NCBI RefSeq assembly: GCF_900172295.1
Contig: NZ_FWFL01000005.1
Location: 186,001 to 250,000, forward strand
Reading direction: 5' to 3'
Length of the DNA: 64,000 nucleotides
Origin: Roseovarius litorisediminis
GTDB lineage: Bacteria > Pseudomonadota > Alphaproteobacteria > Rhodobacterales > Rhodobacteraceae
In this document: positions 48,212 through 56,831 of the stretch, in pieces
How positions within the stretch are numbered: the first letter of the stretch is position 1
How the letters are laid out: each line of letters starts with the position of its first letter
Translations under genes and position numbers: made by a program
The notes under the pieces: generated by a model
Told to the model about the DNA's origin: nothing
The model's input: only the letters and a program-made list of their open reading frames with translations
Databases searched by the model: none

Positions 48212-50407
48212 ATGACTGATTTTAATATGAAAACCGATGCCGATGGCGTGGCCATCATCACATGGGATACGGTCGGAAAGTCGATGAACGTGATGAATCA
48301 GCAAGGCTTCATCGACCTTGACGCTCTGATTGATCAGGCATTGGCAGATGACGCCATCAAGGGTGTGATCATCACCTCCGGCAAAGAAGGCTCGTTCGCG
48401 GGCGGTATGGATCTGAATATCATCGCCAGGATGAAGGAAAGCGCCGGTGACAACCCTGCCAAGGGCCTGTTTGAGGGGCTGATGCAGACCCACGGCATGT
48501 TGCGCAAAATCGAACGCGGCGGCATGGACGACAAGAATAAGGGCGGCAAGCCGATCGCCTGTTGCCTGCCCGGCACCGCCCTGGGTATCGGGCTGGAAAT
48601 TCCGCTGGCCTGCCACCGCATCTTTGCCGCCGACAACCCAAAGGCCAAGATCGGGCTGCCCGAAATCATGGTCGGCATCTTCCCTGGCATGGGCGGTACC
48701 GCGCGCCTTTCCCGCAAGCTTGGCGCAATGGCCGCCTCTCCGCTGCTGCTCGAAGGCAAGCTGAACGACCCCAAGAAAGCCAAGGCCGCCGGTGTGGTGG
48801 ATGAGGTTGTACCCGCGGATGAGCTGCTTTCCGCGGCCAAAGAATGGATCTTGTCCAAACCAAAATTCGTGAAACCCTGGGACGAAAAGGGTTACAAAAT
48901 CCCCGGTGGCGCGCCCTACCATCCCGCGGGTTTCATGACCTTTGTTGGCGCCTCTGCCATGGTCCACGGCAAAACCCAGGGCGCCTTCCCGGCCGCCCAA
49001 GCACTGCTTTCAGCGGTTTACGAGGGGTTGCTGGTGCCCTTCGACACCGCGCTGAAGATCGAGGCACGCTGGTTCACCAATGTCTTGATGAATCCTTCTT
49101 CTTCGGCCATGATCCGCACCCTGTTCATCAACAAGGAAGCGCTGGAAAAAGGCGCCAATCGTCCCGATGCCCCCGACCAGACCGTCAAAAAGGTCGGCGT
49201 CATGGGGGCCGGTATGATGGGGGCCGGCATCACGCTGGTCTCGGCCATGGCGGGCATCGAGGTGGTGCTGATTGACCAGAAACAAGAAGCCGCAGATCGC
49301 GGCAAGTCCTACACCGCTGATTACATGGACAAAGGCATCAAACGCGGCAAAGGCACTGCTGAAAAGAAAGAGAAAACCCTTTCTCTTATCACTGCCACCA
49401 CAGATTATTCCGCCCTCAAAGGCTGTGATCTGATCATTGAGGCCGTTTTTGAAGACCCGGCGATCAAGGCCGAAGTGACCAAAGCGGTCGAAGCAGTGGT
49501 TGGCGAGGATTGTATCTTTGCGACCAACACCTCGACCCTGCCGATCTCGGAACTGGCCAAGGCATCTGTACGACCCGAGCAGTTCATTGGCATCCATTTC
49601 TTTTCGCCCGTCGAAAAGATGCTGCTGGTGGAAATCATCAAGGGCGCCAAGACAGGCGATCGGGCTGTGGCCAAGGCGCTGGACTATGTTCGCCAGATCC
49701 GCAAGACACCGATCGTGGTCAACGACGCGCGATTCTTCTACGCCAACCGCTGCATCATCCCCTACATCAATGAAGGCATCCGCATGGTTGCCGAAGGTGT
49801 GGTCCCCGCGCTGATCGACAACGCAGCGCGTCAGCTGGGCTTCCCTGTCGGGCCATTGCAGCTGGTCGATGAAACCTCGATTGATCTGGGCGCCAAAATT
49901 GCCCGCGCCACGCGTGCCGCGATGGGTGACGATTACCCTGACGAGGCCGTGGACGAGGTGATCTTCTGGATGGAAGGTCAGGGCCGTCTGGGCCGTAAGG
50001 CCAGTGCTGGCTTCTTCGACTATGACGAAAAGGGCAAGCGCCTTGGATACTGGGAAGGCCTGAAGGCGCAATACCCCCGCGCCGACGAACAGCCCGATTT
50101 GATCACTGTGCAACATCGCCTGATGTTCGCACAGGTGCTTGAAGCGGTGCGCGCCCTGGAAGAGGGCGTTCTGGAAGACATCCGCGAAGGCGACGTCGGC
50201 GCCATCCTGGGCTGGGGCTTTGCCCCCTGGTCAGGCGGTCCGTTCAGCTGGCTGGATATCATCGGCTCGCCTTACGCTGCCGAGCGTTGCGATCAACTGG
50301 TCGAACAGTTTGGCCCGCGTTTCACCACGCCCGACCTGCTGAGCGAAATGGCCAAGAAAAACCAAAGCTTCTATGCACGCTTCGGCCTGCAGGCCGACGC
50401 TGCCTGA
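48212..50407 (+). CDS. fadJ: Multifunctional enoyl-CoA hydratase/3-hydroxyacyl-CoA dehydrogenase
   Basis: 731 residues, the alpha subunit of the beta-oxidation complex. The N-terminal crotonase domain includes SFAGGMDLN and both Glu-bearing segments (GIGLEIPLACH, GLPEIMVGIFPGMGG). The dehydrogenase domain starts about residue 330 with GVMGAGMMGAGIT, followed by catalytic HFFSPVEKM and the C-terminal helical domain. With the thiolase it completes the spiral. A strong terminator follows at 50424-50456. Confidence 0.94.
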   Translation: MTDFNMKTDADGVAIITWDTVGKSMNVMNQQGFIDLDALIDQALADDAIKGVIITSGKEGSFAGGMDLNIIARMKESAGDNPAKGLFEGLMQTHGMLRKIERGGMDDKNKGGKPIACCLPGTALGIGLEIPLACHRIFAADNPKAKIGLPEIMVGIFPGMGGTARLSRKLGAMAASPLLLEGKLNDPKKAKAAGVVDEVVPADELLSAAKEWILSKPKFVKPWDEKGYKIPGGAPYHPAGFMTFVGASAMVHGKTQGAFPAAQALLSAVYEGLLVPFDTALKIEARWFTNVLMNPSSSAMIRTLFINKEALEKGANRPDAPDQTVKKVGVMGAGMMGAGITLVSAMAGIEVVLIDQKQEAADRGKSYTADYMDKGIKRGKGTAEKKEKTLSLITATTDYSALKGCDLIIEAVFEDPAIKAEVTKAVEAVVGEDCIFATNTSTLPISELAKASVRPEQFIGIHFFSPVEKMLLVEIIKGAKTGDRAVAKALDYVRQIRKTPIVVNDARFFYANRCIIPYINEGIRMVAEGVVPALIDNAARQLGFPVGPLQLVDETSIDLGAKIARATRAAMGDDYPDEAVDEVIFWMEGQGRLGRKASAGFFDYDEKGKRLGYWEGLKAQYPRADEQPDLITVQHRLMFAQVLEAVRALEEGVLEDIREGDVGAILGWGFAPWSGGPFSWLDIIGSPYAAERCDQLVEQFGPRFTTPDLLSEMAKKNQSFYARFGLQADAA

Positions 50408-50423
50408 TGGCAGTACAAAAAAG

Positions 50424-50456
50424 AAACCTGCGCGCCACAAACGGCGCGCGGGTTTT
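50424..50456. terminator. Terminator after fadJ, probably bidirectional
   Basis: AAACC-T-GCGCGCC (50424-50436), 6-base loop, GGCGCGC-G-GGTTTT (50443-50456). It ends the beta-oxidation operon; the A-run on the left would serve the convergent carbonic anhydrase gene. Confidence 0.85.
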
Positions 50457-50505
50457 CTGGTAAAACACCGTAGGGACAGCGTTCCCTCATGCCTGCCCTT
50501 CAAAT

Positions 50506-51171
50506 TCAGATCGGTACAAATCCGGACGTACTCGAACTGAATTGCTCTACCCCACCTTCGCCGATCTCATGCCATAGGCCATGCAACGTCAGCGTGCCGT
50601 CCTCGACAGCCTTGGCGACAAACGGAAATGTCATAAGATTCTCCAACGACACAACAACCGCCTCTTTCTCAAGAGAATGGCGCTGTCTGACCTCATCCTC
50701 GATATCTTTTACCCGTTCATAGCCGGGGCGCAGTATATCCATCCAGCGGCCAACAAAACTGGATTTTTCTTCCAGTTCCGGGGCTTTGCCGGTGCACATG
50801 TCCAGACAACCCTGAACGCCACCGCAATTTGAATGGCCCATGACGATTACATGCGCCACCTTCAGCGCGGTCACCGCGTATTCCACTGCGGCCGAAGTGC
50901 CGTGCTGCGCCCCGTCGGGCGAGTAGGCAGGCACCAGATTGGCGATATTCCGGTGGATAAAGAATTCGCCCTGGTCTGCGCCAAAGATCGAGGTGACATG
51001 CACCCGGCTGTCACAACACGAGATCACCATCGCGCGCGGATGCTGCCCGCCATCTGCTAAACGCCGATACCAGGCCTGATTTTCCGAATACGAAGTGGCT
51101 TTCCAGCCGTGGTAGCGCTGAACCAGATAGGTTGGCAAAGGGCGGGCGTGTTGCATGGTAAACCCCGTCAT
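50506..51171 (-). CDS. Beta-class carbonic anhydrase
   Basis: 221 residues (a start at the ATG five codons later, 51156, is also possible). Zinc ligands and catalytic pair: CCDSRV near 53-58 and GHSNCGG near 112-118, with the FIHRNIANLV strand between. It interconverts CO2 and bicarbonate, as needed for carboxylases. Convergent with fadJ. Confidence 0.93.
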   Translation of the reverse strand: MTGFTMQHARPLPTYLVQRYHGWKATSYSENQAWYRRLADGGQHPRAMVISCCDSRVHVTSIFGADQGEFFIHRNIANLVPAYSPDGAQHGTSAAVEYAVTALKVAHVIVMGHSNCGGVQGCLDMCTGKAPELEEKSSFVGRWMDILRPGYERVKDIEDEVRQRHSLEKEAVVVSLENLMTFPFVAKAVEDGTLTLHGLWHEIGEGGVEQFSSSTSGFVPI

Positions 51172-51228
51172 GAAAATTGCTGCACCTGCTAAATAGTCTG
51201 GATTTTAAGAGAATTCGAGAGAGAAATC

Positions 51229-51300
51229 ATGTCACAGGCAACGATTTTGGAACTCTACCTACTGCAGGGTGCATTTCGGCCGTGGGGCGCTGATGTGTAA
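51229..51300 (+). CDS. Possible 23-codon upstream ORF
   Basis: ATG 51229 after GAGAGAGAAATC opens a 23-residue frame (MSQATILELYLLQ...GADV) that stops two bases before the ATG of the HPt-like gene, in a different frame. It could be a leader peptide affecting translation of that gene, or chance. No homology judged. Confidence 0.3.
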   Translation: MSQATILELYLLQGAFRPWGADV

Positions 51301-51302
51301 AA

Positions 51303-51695
51303 ATGGGTGAGACTGTGGAACAGGTAACTTTGTTGAATCAGGATGAACGGGTTCAGTTGGATCCCGGGCGCCTTAAGGAACTCTATTTCCAACTGGGCGA
51401 GGCTGGTGCCGAAGATGTGGTATGCCGCGCACTGGAAGAGCTGGCCGCGCGCCTGTCGCATACGGAACGCTGCTATCGCGAAATGCGATTGCGGGACATG
51501 CGTAAAAGTGCCCGCAGCCTGATTGCCATCGCTGATCAGGTCGGCATGCAGATGCTGGCGCAGGTTGCCGGTGACGTGACAGCCAGTATCGACTGCGGTG
51601 ACCAGACAGCACTGGCCGCCACCCTGTCGCGATTGATCAGAATCGGAGAAGGATCGCTTAGCAAAATCTGGGATTTGCAGGATCTTTCCATTTGA
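51303..51695 (+). CDS. HPt-like helical protein, phospho-acceptor missing
   Basis: A 130-residue acidic, all-helical protein with no signal peptide. The second half (KSARSLIAIADQVGMQMLAQVAGDV...) follows the spacing of an HPt domain (aH-x-LkG-x-a-x-x-lG), but the position of the phospho-accepting His is Arg. It may be a degenerate phosphotransfer domain acting as a kinase adaptor. The match is by pattern only. It lies just before an M17 aminopeptidase gene and divergent from carbonic anhydrase. Confidence 0.6.
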   Translation: MGETVEQVTLLNQDERVQLDPGRLKELYFQLGEAGAEDVVCRALEELAARLSHTERCYREMRLRDMRKSARSLIAIADQVGMQMLAQVAGDVTASIDCGDQTALAATLSRLIRIGEGSLSKIWDLQDLSI

Positions 51696-51766
51696 TGGCT
51701 TGCAGGCGGCGCGAAGGCGGATAGGCTGGGGTGGATTTAAACCCAGGCTGAAAGGTGCCCGCCGTC

Positions 51767-53146
51767 ATGAGTCTTAAATTCGCCCCCCCCCAAGCGGATG
51801 CCATCCCCCTGCATGTGATTGGGCAGGATGCGCTGGACGACTGGACCGGTCAACAGCCCAAACATGTGGCGCACTGGGTGGCAAGCGCGGGTTTTACTGC
51901 CGGGTTGGGCAGCACCCTGTTGGTACCCGGCAAGAACGGCAAGATTGACATGGCACTGGCCGGGTATGGCACTGCGAAAACCCGTGCCCGGGGCCGGTTT
52001 CATCTGGCAGCTGTTGCCACCTCCTTGCCCGAGGGCAATTACCACTTGGAAGGTCTGGACCCCGAACGTGCCAGTGAAGAGGCGTTAGGTTGGTTGCTGT
52101 CAGGCTATGCCTTTGACCGTTATCGCGATCAAAGCCCGGCCAAAGCGCGGCTCGTCGCGCCCAAAGGCGTTGATGCTACCCGGCTTGAAGTAATTGCAGC
52201 GGGCGAGGCGTTGACCCGCGATCTGATCAACACTCCCACAGCCGATTTGGGCCCGGCCGAGCTTGAATCGGCCTGCGCAGAACTGGCGGGAAAACAGGGC
52301 GCCGAGATTGAGGTGATCCGCGGCGGGGCGCTTCTGAAACGGAACTTTCCGATGGTCCACACCGTGGGCCGTGCCGCCGAACAGGCCCCGCGCCTGATTG
52401 ACATGCGATGGGGCACATCCGGTCCGAAACTGACACTGGTCGGCAAAGGCGTGTGTTTCGACACCGGCGGCTTGAACCTCAAGCCCGGATCCAGCATGGC
52501 GCTGATGAAAAAGGATATGGGCGGGGCCGCCACGGTGCTGGGCCTTGCGCATATGATCATGGCGCTTGGCATGCCAGTGCAACTGCGGGTGCTGATCCCG
52601 GCGGTGGAAAACGCGGTCAGCGGCAATGCCTTCCGCCCGGGTGACATTCTGACCGCGCGCAATGGTCTGACCGTCGAGATCAACAATACCGATGCCGAGG
52701 GGCGGTTGGTGTTGGCTGACGCGCTGGCGTATGGCGCCGAAGGCGCGCCTGACTTGATGATCTCGATGGCCACCTTGACGGGTGCCGCACGCGTCGCAGT
52801 CGGCCCTGACCTGGCGCCCTATTTCACTGATGACGCCGCCATGGTCACTGCATTGGAATCCGCAGCTGCGCAGGTTGCCGATCCGGTTTGGCGCCTGCCG
52901 TTTCATGTGCCTTACGAGGCGATGATCGAACCCGGCATCGCCGATCTGGATAACGCGCCCAAGGGTGGTTTTGCCGGATCAATCACTGCCGCTCTTTTCC
53001 TGCGCCGCTTTACCGGGAATACACCCTATACCCATTTTGACATCTACGGCTGGAACCCCACCGCCGCCCCCGCGCGTCCCAAAGGCGGTGTCGGCATGGG
53101 CGCGCGTGCGCTGCTGGCGGCGCTTCCAGAGGTGCTTGGGTTATGA
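51767..53146 (+). CDS. M17-family leucyl aminopeptidase
   Basis: 459 residues from ATG 51767 (a GTG four codons upstream is possible). The C-terminal catalytic domain has VGKGVCFDTGGLNLKP, the MKKDMGGAA metal region and the family signature NTDAEGRL, giving the two-metal site. It is shorter than E. coli PepA (503) and closer to a PepB-like variant. Codons 6-9 include a run of eight C. ATGA overlap with the NlpC/P60 gene. Confidence 0.93.
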   Translation: MSLKFAPPQADAIPLHVIGQDALDDWTGQQPKHVAHWVASAGFTAGLGSTLLVPGKNGKIDMALAGYGTAKTRARGRFHLAAVATSLPEGNYHLEGLDPERASEEALGWLLSGYAFDRYRDQSPAKARLVAPKGVDATRLEVIAAGEALTRDLINTPTADLGPAELESACAELAGKQGAEIEVIRGGALLKRNFPMVHTVGRAAEQAPRLIDMRWGTSGPKLTLVGKGVCFDTGGLNLKPGSSMALMKKDMGGAATVLGLAHMIMALGMPVQLRVLIPAVENAVSGNAFRPGDILTARNGLTVEINNTDAEGRLVLADALAYGAEGAPDLMISMATLTGAARVAVGPDLAPYFTDDAAMVTALESAAAQVADPVWRLPFHVPYEAMIEPGIADLDNAPKGGFAGSITAALFLRRFTGNTPYTHFDIYGWNPTAAPARPKGGVGMGARALLAALPEVLGL

Positions 53147-53937
53147 CGGACAAGTTCATTGATCGCGATGCTTTTCACCGCGACCCCGAACCTCATTATA
53201 TTGTCAATCCGCTGGTTGACCTGCGCCAGCAGCCCGACCGCAACCGCGACCGACAGTTACGCTACGGTGAACATTTTGGCGTATCTGAGCGCAAGGAAGG
53301 ATGGGTTTTCGGCTCCTCGGACACGGCTCCTTGTATGGGCTGGGTTCCAAGCGACGCCATCGCACCGCCGGATAACCGCCCTGCGCCGACCCATGTGGTT
53401 GCCGTTCGCCAGACCCATGTCTATCCTGAACCGGATCTTAAAGCACCTGAAAGTGCAGCGCTGACCCATCTCTCGCGCGTCGCAGCGGGGCAGCAGGAGG
53501 GACGGTTTACTGAAACCGAGCTTGGATGGATTCCAACATCTCATCTAAGTGATGAGTGCGCCACCGATCCGGTATCGGTGGCCGAAATGTATCTTGGCAC
53601 ACCGTATCTCTGGGGCGGCAACAGCGTCTGGGGAATCGACTGCTCTGGCCTCGTGCAGGCGGCGATGATTGCCTGCGGGATGGATTGCCCCCCGGACAGC
53701 TGGCCCCAGGAACAACGTCTGGGCAAGGCGCTACCGCCGGACAGCGCGCTGCTACGCGGTGATCTTCTGTTCTGGAAAGGCCACGTGGCTTGGGTTTGCG
53801 ACCCAGAAACCATCCTTCACGCCAACGCCAATGACATGGCCGTGGCCTATGAAACGATTGAACACGCCATTAAACGTATTGCAGATCAGGGCGAAGGCCC
53901 GGTAACTGCACGCAAACGTCTGGGAGGACCATCATGA
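53143..53937 (+). CDS. NlpC/P60 (C40) cysteine peptidase with N-terminal SH3-like domain
   Basis: 264 residues without a signal peptide. The N-terminal ~125 residues contain two SH3b-like repeats (PLVDLRQQP, VRQTHVYPEP). The C-terminal NlpC/P60 domain has PYLWGGNSVWGIDCSGLVQ with the catalytic Cys, and GHVAWV with the His. It likely cleaves D-Glu-type peptide bonds in recycled muropeptides in the cytoplasm. Coupled to aminopeptidase upstream and agmatinase-like gene downstream by ATGA. Confidence 0.9.
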   Translation: MTDKFIDRDAFHRDPEPHYIVNPLVDLRQQPDRNRDRQLRYGEHFGVSERKEGWVFGSSDTAPCMGWVPSDAIAPPDNRPAPTHVVAVRQTHVYPEPDLKAPESAALTHLSRVAAGQQEGRFTETELGWIPTSHLSDECATDPVSVAEMYLGTPYLWGGNSVWGIDCSGLVQAAMIACGMDCPPDSWPQEQRLGKALPPDSALLRGDLLFWKGHVAWVCDPETILHANANDMAVAYETIEHAIKRIADQGEGPVTARKRLGGPS

Positions 53938-54899
53938 GCGACCCGTTTTTTCACCCCGTTTCGGGCTTTGATCTGCCGCGCTTTGCCGGTGTGCCCACCT
54001 TCATGCGCCTGCCTTATGTGCCGCACGGGCATGAACGCTACAGCGATGTGCAGATCGGCCTGATCGGCGTGCCGTGGGACAGTGGCACCACCAACCGCCC
54101 CGGCCCGCGCCATGGGCCGCGCCAGTTGCGCGATGCCTCGACGATGATCCGCGCGCAGCACCCGACCAGCGGCATGCGCCCTTACGAGACGGTCAATTGC
54201 GCCGACCTGGGCGATGTCGGCCCCAACCCCGCTGATATCCTCGACAGCATGACCCGCATCACGGCGTTTTATGATCAGGTGCTTGCTGCCGGGATCACCC
54301 CGCTTACCGCCGGGGGTGATCACCTGACGTCGCTGCCGGTTCTGCGTTCTTTGGCCAAGGTGCACGGGGCGATGGGCATGATCCATTTCGACAGCCACAC
54401 CGACCTGTTTCATTCGTATTTCGGCGGCACCATGTACACCCATGGCACACCGTTCCGTCGCGCTGTGGAAGAAGGGCTGCTTGATCCCAAACGCGTGGTC
54501 CAGATCGGCCTTCGCGGCACAATGTACGATACCGAAGATCGCGATTTTGCTGCCGCCAACGGCATCCGCCTGATCCTGATCGAAGAATTCCATGATCGCG
54601 GCGTCGCCGACGTAATGGCCGAGGCACGTGATATCGCGGGCGATGGTAGCACGTACATCAGCTATGATATTGACTTTGTCGATCCTACCTATGCCCCCGG
54701 CACCGGCACGCCCGAGGTGGGCGGGCCCAACAGCTATCAGGCGCTTCAGGTGGTGCGCGAACTGGAAGGCGTCAACATTATTGGCGCCGATATGGTGGAA
54801 GTTTCGCCGCCATTTGATCCCTCGGGCGGCACCGCATTCCTGGGCATGTCGATCATGTTTGAACTGCTTTGTGTGATGGCCGCTCAGGCCAATTCGTGA
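53934..54899 (+). CDS. Agmatinase/ureohydrolase-family enzyme
   Basis: 321 residues of the arginase/agmatinase superfamily. Metal-binding motifs GGDH, FDSHTD (the usual form is D-A-H-x-D), and S-Y-DIDFVDP are present. It hydrolyses a guanidino compound to an amine and urea; whether agmatine, guanidinobutyrate or another cannot be said. ATGA overlap with the NlpC/P60 gene. Confidence 0.88.
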   Translation: MSDPFFHPVSGFDLPRFAGVPTFMRLPYVPHGHERYSDVQIGLIGVPWDSGTTNRPGPRHGPRQLRDASTMIRAQHPTSGMRPYETVNCADLGDVGPNPADILDSMTRITAFYDQVLAAGITPLTAGGDHLTSLPVLRSLAKVHGAMGMIHFDSHTDLFHSYFGGTMYTHGTPFRRAVEEGLLDPKRVVQIGLRGTMYDTEDRDFAAANGIRLILIEEFHDRGVADVMAEARDIAGDGSTYISYDIDFVDPTYAPGTGTPEVGGPNSYQALQVVRELEGVNIIGADMVEVSPPFDPSGGTAFLGMSIMFELLCVMAAQANS

Positions 54900-54917
54900 G
54901 ATCCAAAAGGGCAAATC

Positions 54918-55766
54918 ATGACTGACCGCGCCAATCAGGATCAGGCCGAGTACTGGTCGGCCCAGCAAAAATGGGTTGACCACCAGGAAACACTGGATGC
55001 CACCCTGGCCCCGGTTCTAACGGGCCTTTTGGAACAGGCTTGTCTGCGCCCCGGCGAACACGTTCTTGATATCGGTTGTGGCACCGGCGCCAGCCTTTTG
55101 TCGATTGCACAGGCGGTCGGGCCAAAGGGTGCGGTCATGGGCGCCGATATCTCGTCCCTGTTACTAAGCCGCGCCCGAGACCGGATTGCAAAGGCAGGGT
55201 GCGAAAATGTCCGTGCCCTGGAATGTGATGCGCAAATCTATGATTTCGCCCCGGCCAGCGTTGATTGCGCAATGTCCCGTTTTGGCGTGATGTTCTTTGA
55301 AGATCCGGTGGCTGCCTTTGCCAATATTGCCCGCGCTCTCAAACCGGGCGGGAGGCTGGTATTCCTGAGTTGGGCAGACCTGCAGAAAAATCCATGGTTC
55401 GATGTGCCCCGTCAGGTGGCCTTTGACCAGTTGGGTCCCCTGCCCAAACCCGAGCCCCGCGCGCCCGGCCCCATGGCCTTTGCCGAGCGCAATTATGTCA
55501 GCGACATTCTGACATCGGCCGGATTAAAGGATGTTTCCGTGTCCGAAGTGAACGTTTTGTTGACTCCCCCCGATGGGGTGGCAGGAGCGGCGGCAATTTC
55601 CACCCGGGTTGGTATCGCCGCACGGGCCTTGCAGTATTTTGAGGGCAGTTCCGACGATGCGCACGCCATCGAGGACGGTGTCGCCAAGGCAATGAAAAAA
55701 TACGAAACGCCCGCAGGTATGCGTGTGCCCGCGGCGCTGAACTTGTGTACAGCTGTCCGGGGTTAA
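54918..55766 (+). CDS. Class I SAM-dependent methyltransferase
   Basis: 282 residues with motif I VLDIGCGTGAS at about 48-58 and motif II around the following G-A-D. Otherwise a general UbiE/Methyltransf-11 type domain with a central S-R-F-G-V-M-F-F segment. The substrate is unknown. It ends five bases before the convergent DUF2794 gene. Confidence 0.88.
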   Translation: MTDRANQDQAEYWSAQQKWVDHQETLDATLAPVLTGLLEQACLRPGEHVLDIGCGTGASLLSIAQAVGPKGAVMGADISSLLLSRARDRIAKAGCENVRALECDAQIYDFAPASVDCAMSRFGVMFFEDPVAAFANIARALKPGGRLVFLSWADLQKNPWFDVPRQVAFDQLGPLPKPEPRAPGPMAFAERNYVSDILTSAGLKDVSVSEVNVLLTPPDGVAGAAAISTRVGIAARALQYFEGSSDDAHAIEDGVAKAMKKYETPAGMRVPAALNLCTAVRG

Positions 55767-55770
55767 CTGG

Positions 55771-56115
55771 CTATTTCACGGCACGAATAAGTTTTCGCTC
55801 CAGCACCCTCAGTACGGCTTTCAGATCAGCGCCGCGTTTCAGAACCTGCCCGTCAATTCCGATTATCGAATACTGGCCCTGTTTGCCGCGCAGTTTTGGG
55901 CGTTTTTCAATCCGGTAAAGCGGGTTCTCTGCCGTGCGCCGAAAGACCGAAAAGATCGCGGCGTCGCGCAGACAGGAAATTCCGTAGTCACGCCATTCTC
56001 CGGCGGCGACCATACGGCCGTAAAGCGACATGATGATTGATAACTCGCTTCGGTGAAAAGCCACCTGCTGGGTGACTTGTGGCCCCGGAAACGGGGTGGG
56101 AGATTCAAAGCTCAT
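55771..56115 (-). CDS. DUF2794 family protein
   Basis: 114 residues from ATG 56113-56115. The sequence VAFHRSELSIIMSLYGRMVAAGEWRDYGI and the C-terminal R-x-P-K-L-R-G-x-Q-G-x-Y-x-I are hallmarks of DUF2794, a family found in alphaproteobacteria. Function unknown. Longer in-frame starts upstream exist but lack conservation. Confidence 0.88.
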   Translation of the reverse strand: MSFESPTPFPGPQVTQQVAFHRSELSIIMSLYGRMVAAGEWRDYGISCLRDAAIFSVFRRTAENPLYRIEKRPKLRGKQGQYSIIGIDGQVLKRGADLKAVLRVLERKLIRAVK

Positions 56116-56301
56116 GCAACCAGATTTGCGCGCTCGTGGCCGCAAATCAAGAAAATTCGCGACCCAGGTCAATCGTTGGCCCGATCGCATGCGTCTTTAA
56201 ACCCTGACAGCCTCAGGCCGGTGTTGGCGCCGTAACCGCAAACGCGACCGAATATTTGGCACCTTGGCGGGCAAAATGGTTTCTTCAGGCATCCCGCCCT
56301 T

Positions 56302-56571
56302 TCAGCCGCACCAAAGCCGCGATATCCGATTGGCATCGTCCACAGATACGTTCAGCCGCTTCGGGTTGTGGTCCATTGTCATCGCCGACCCGGGTGGCAA
56401 AATTCTGAACGGCACGCCAAGCGTCTCAAATACAAAATCATCCGGCCGGACGCCAATCAGATGTTGCAGCCTCTTTGCGCCACAGGGCGATTCTGGCGAT
56501 GTGATATCAAAGCCATCATTGGCGCCGGGCGCGCAGGCCGTCAGGGCGGTGAAGACCATAACAAGACCCAT
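56302..56571 (-). CDS. I78-family peptidase-inhibitor lipoprotein
   Basis: Start at ATG 56569-56571 gives 89 residues with a lipoprotein signal (lipobox LTAC at about 10-13). The mature part has the I78 pattern: C-G-A-K-R-L-Q-x-L-I-G, then V-P-F-R-I-L-P-P-G-S-A-M-T-M-D and RLNVSVDD...I-S-R-L-W-C-G. The family inhibits serine proteases. It stands alone in the 716-base region between DUF2794 and formaldehyde dehydrogenase. A longer ORF upstream in frame has no such character. Confidence 0.82.
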   Translation of the reverse strand: MGLVMVFTALTACAPGANDGFDITSPESPCGAKRLQHLIGVRPDDFVFETLGVPFRILPPGSAMTMDHNPKRLNVSVDDANRISRLWCG

Positions 56572-56831
56572 CGCAGATTTCCCGGTCGGCGATGCGAAAG
56601 CCGAGCAGCGTCTCCTAACTCTATTAAACGAAGTCAAAACCCAAACCCCCGCCCTTTGCGCAGGATCGAAAGCAAAATGCTTTCGTGACCGCATCCGACA
56701 CATCCGCTTTTGTTTCCGCCACAAGATCAGAAAAACTTGCGTCGCCGCAAGATGCTGTTAGGCATTTGTTGAAAAAACTTGGGGTTTCGCGCACAGTCGA
56801 AACAAATCAATTGAAGTGAAAGGAACATCTG

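Noticed and set aside
47891..49000. 369-codon minus-strand frame opposite the cupin gene and the start of fadJ
   Set aside because: Shadow frame without domains; the plus-strand genes are strongly supported.
49010..50116. 368-codon minus-strand frame opposite fadJ
   Set aside because: Antisense shadow of a clear FadJ-type gene; composition is that of a codon mirror.
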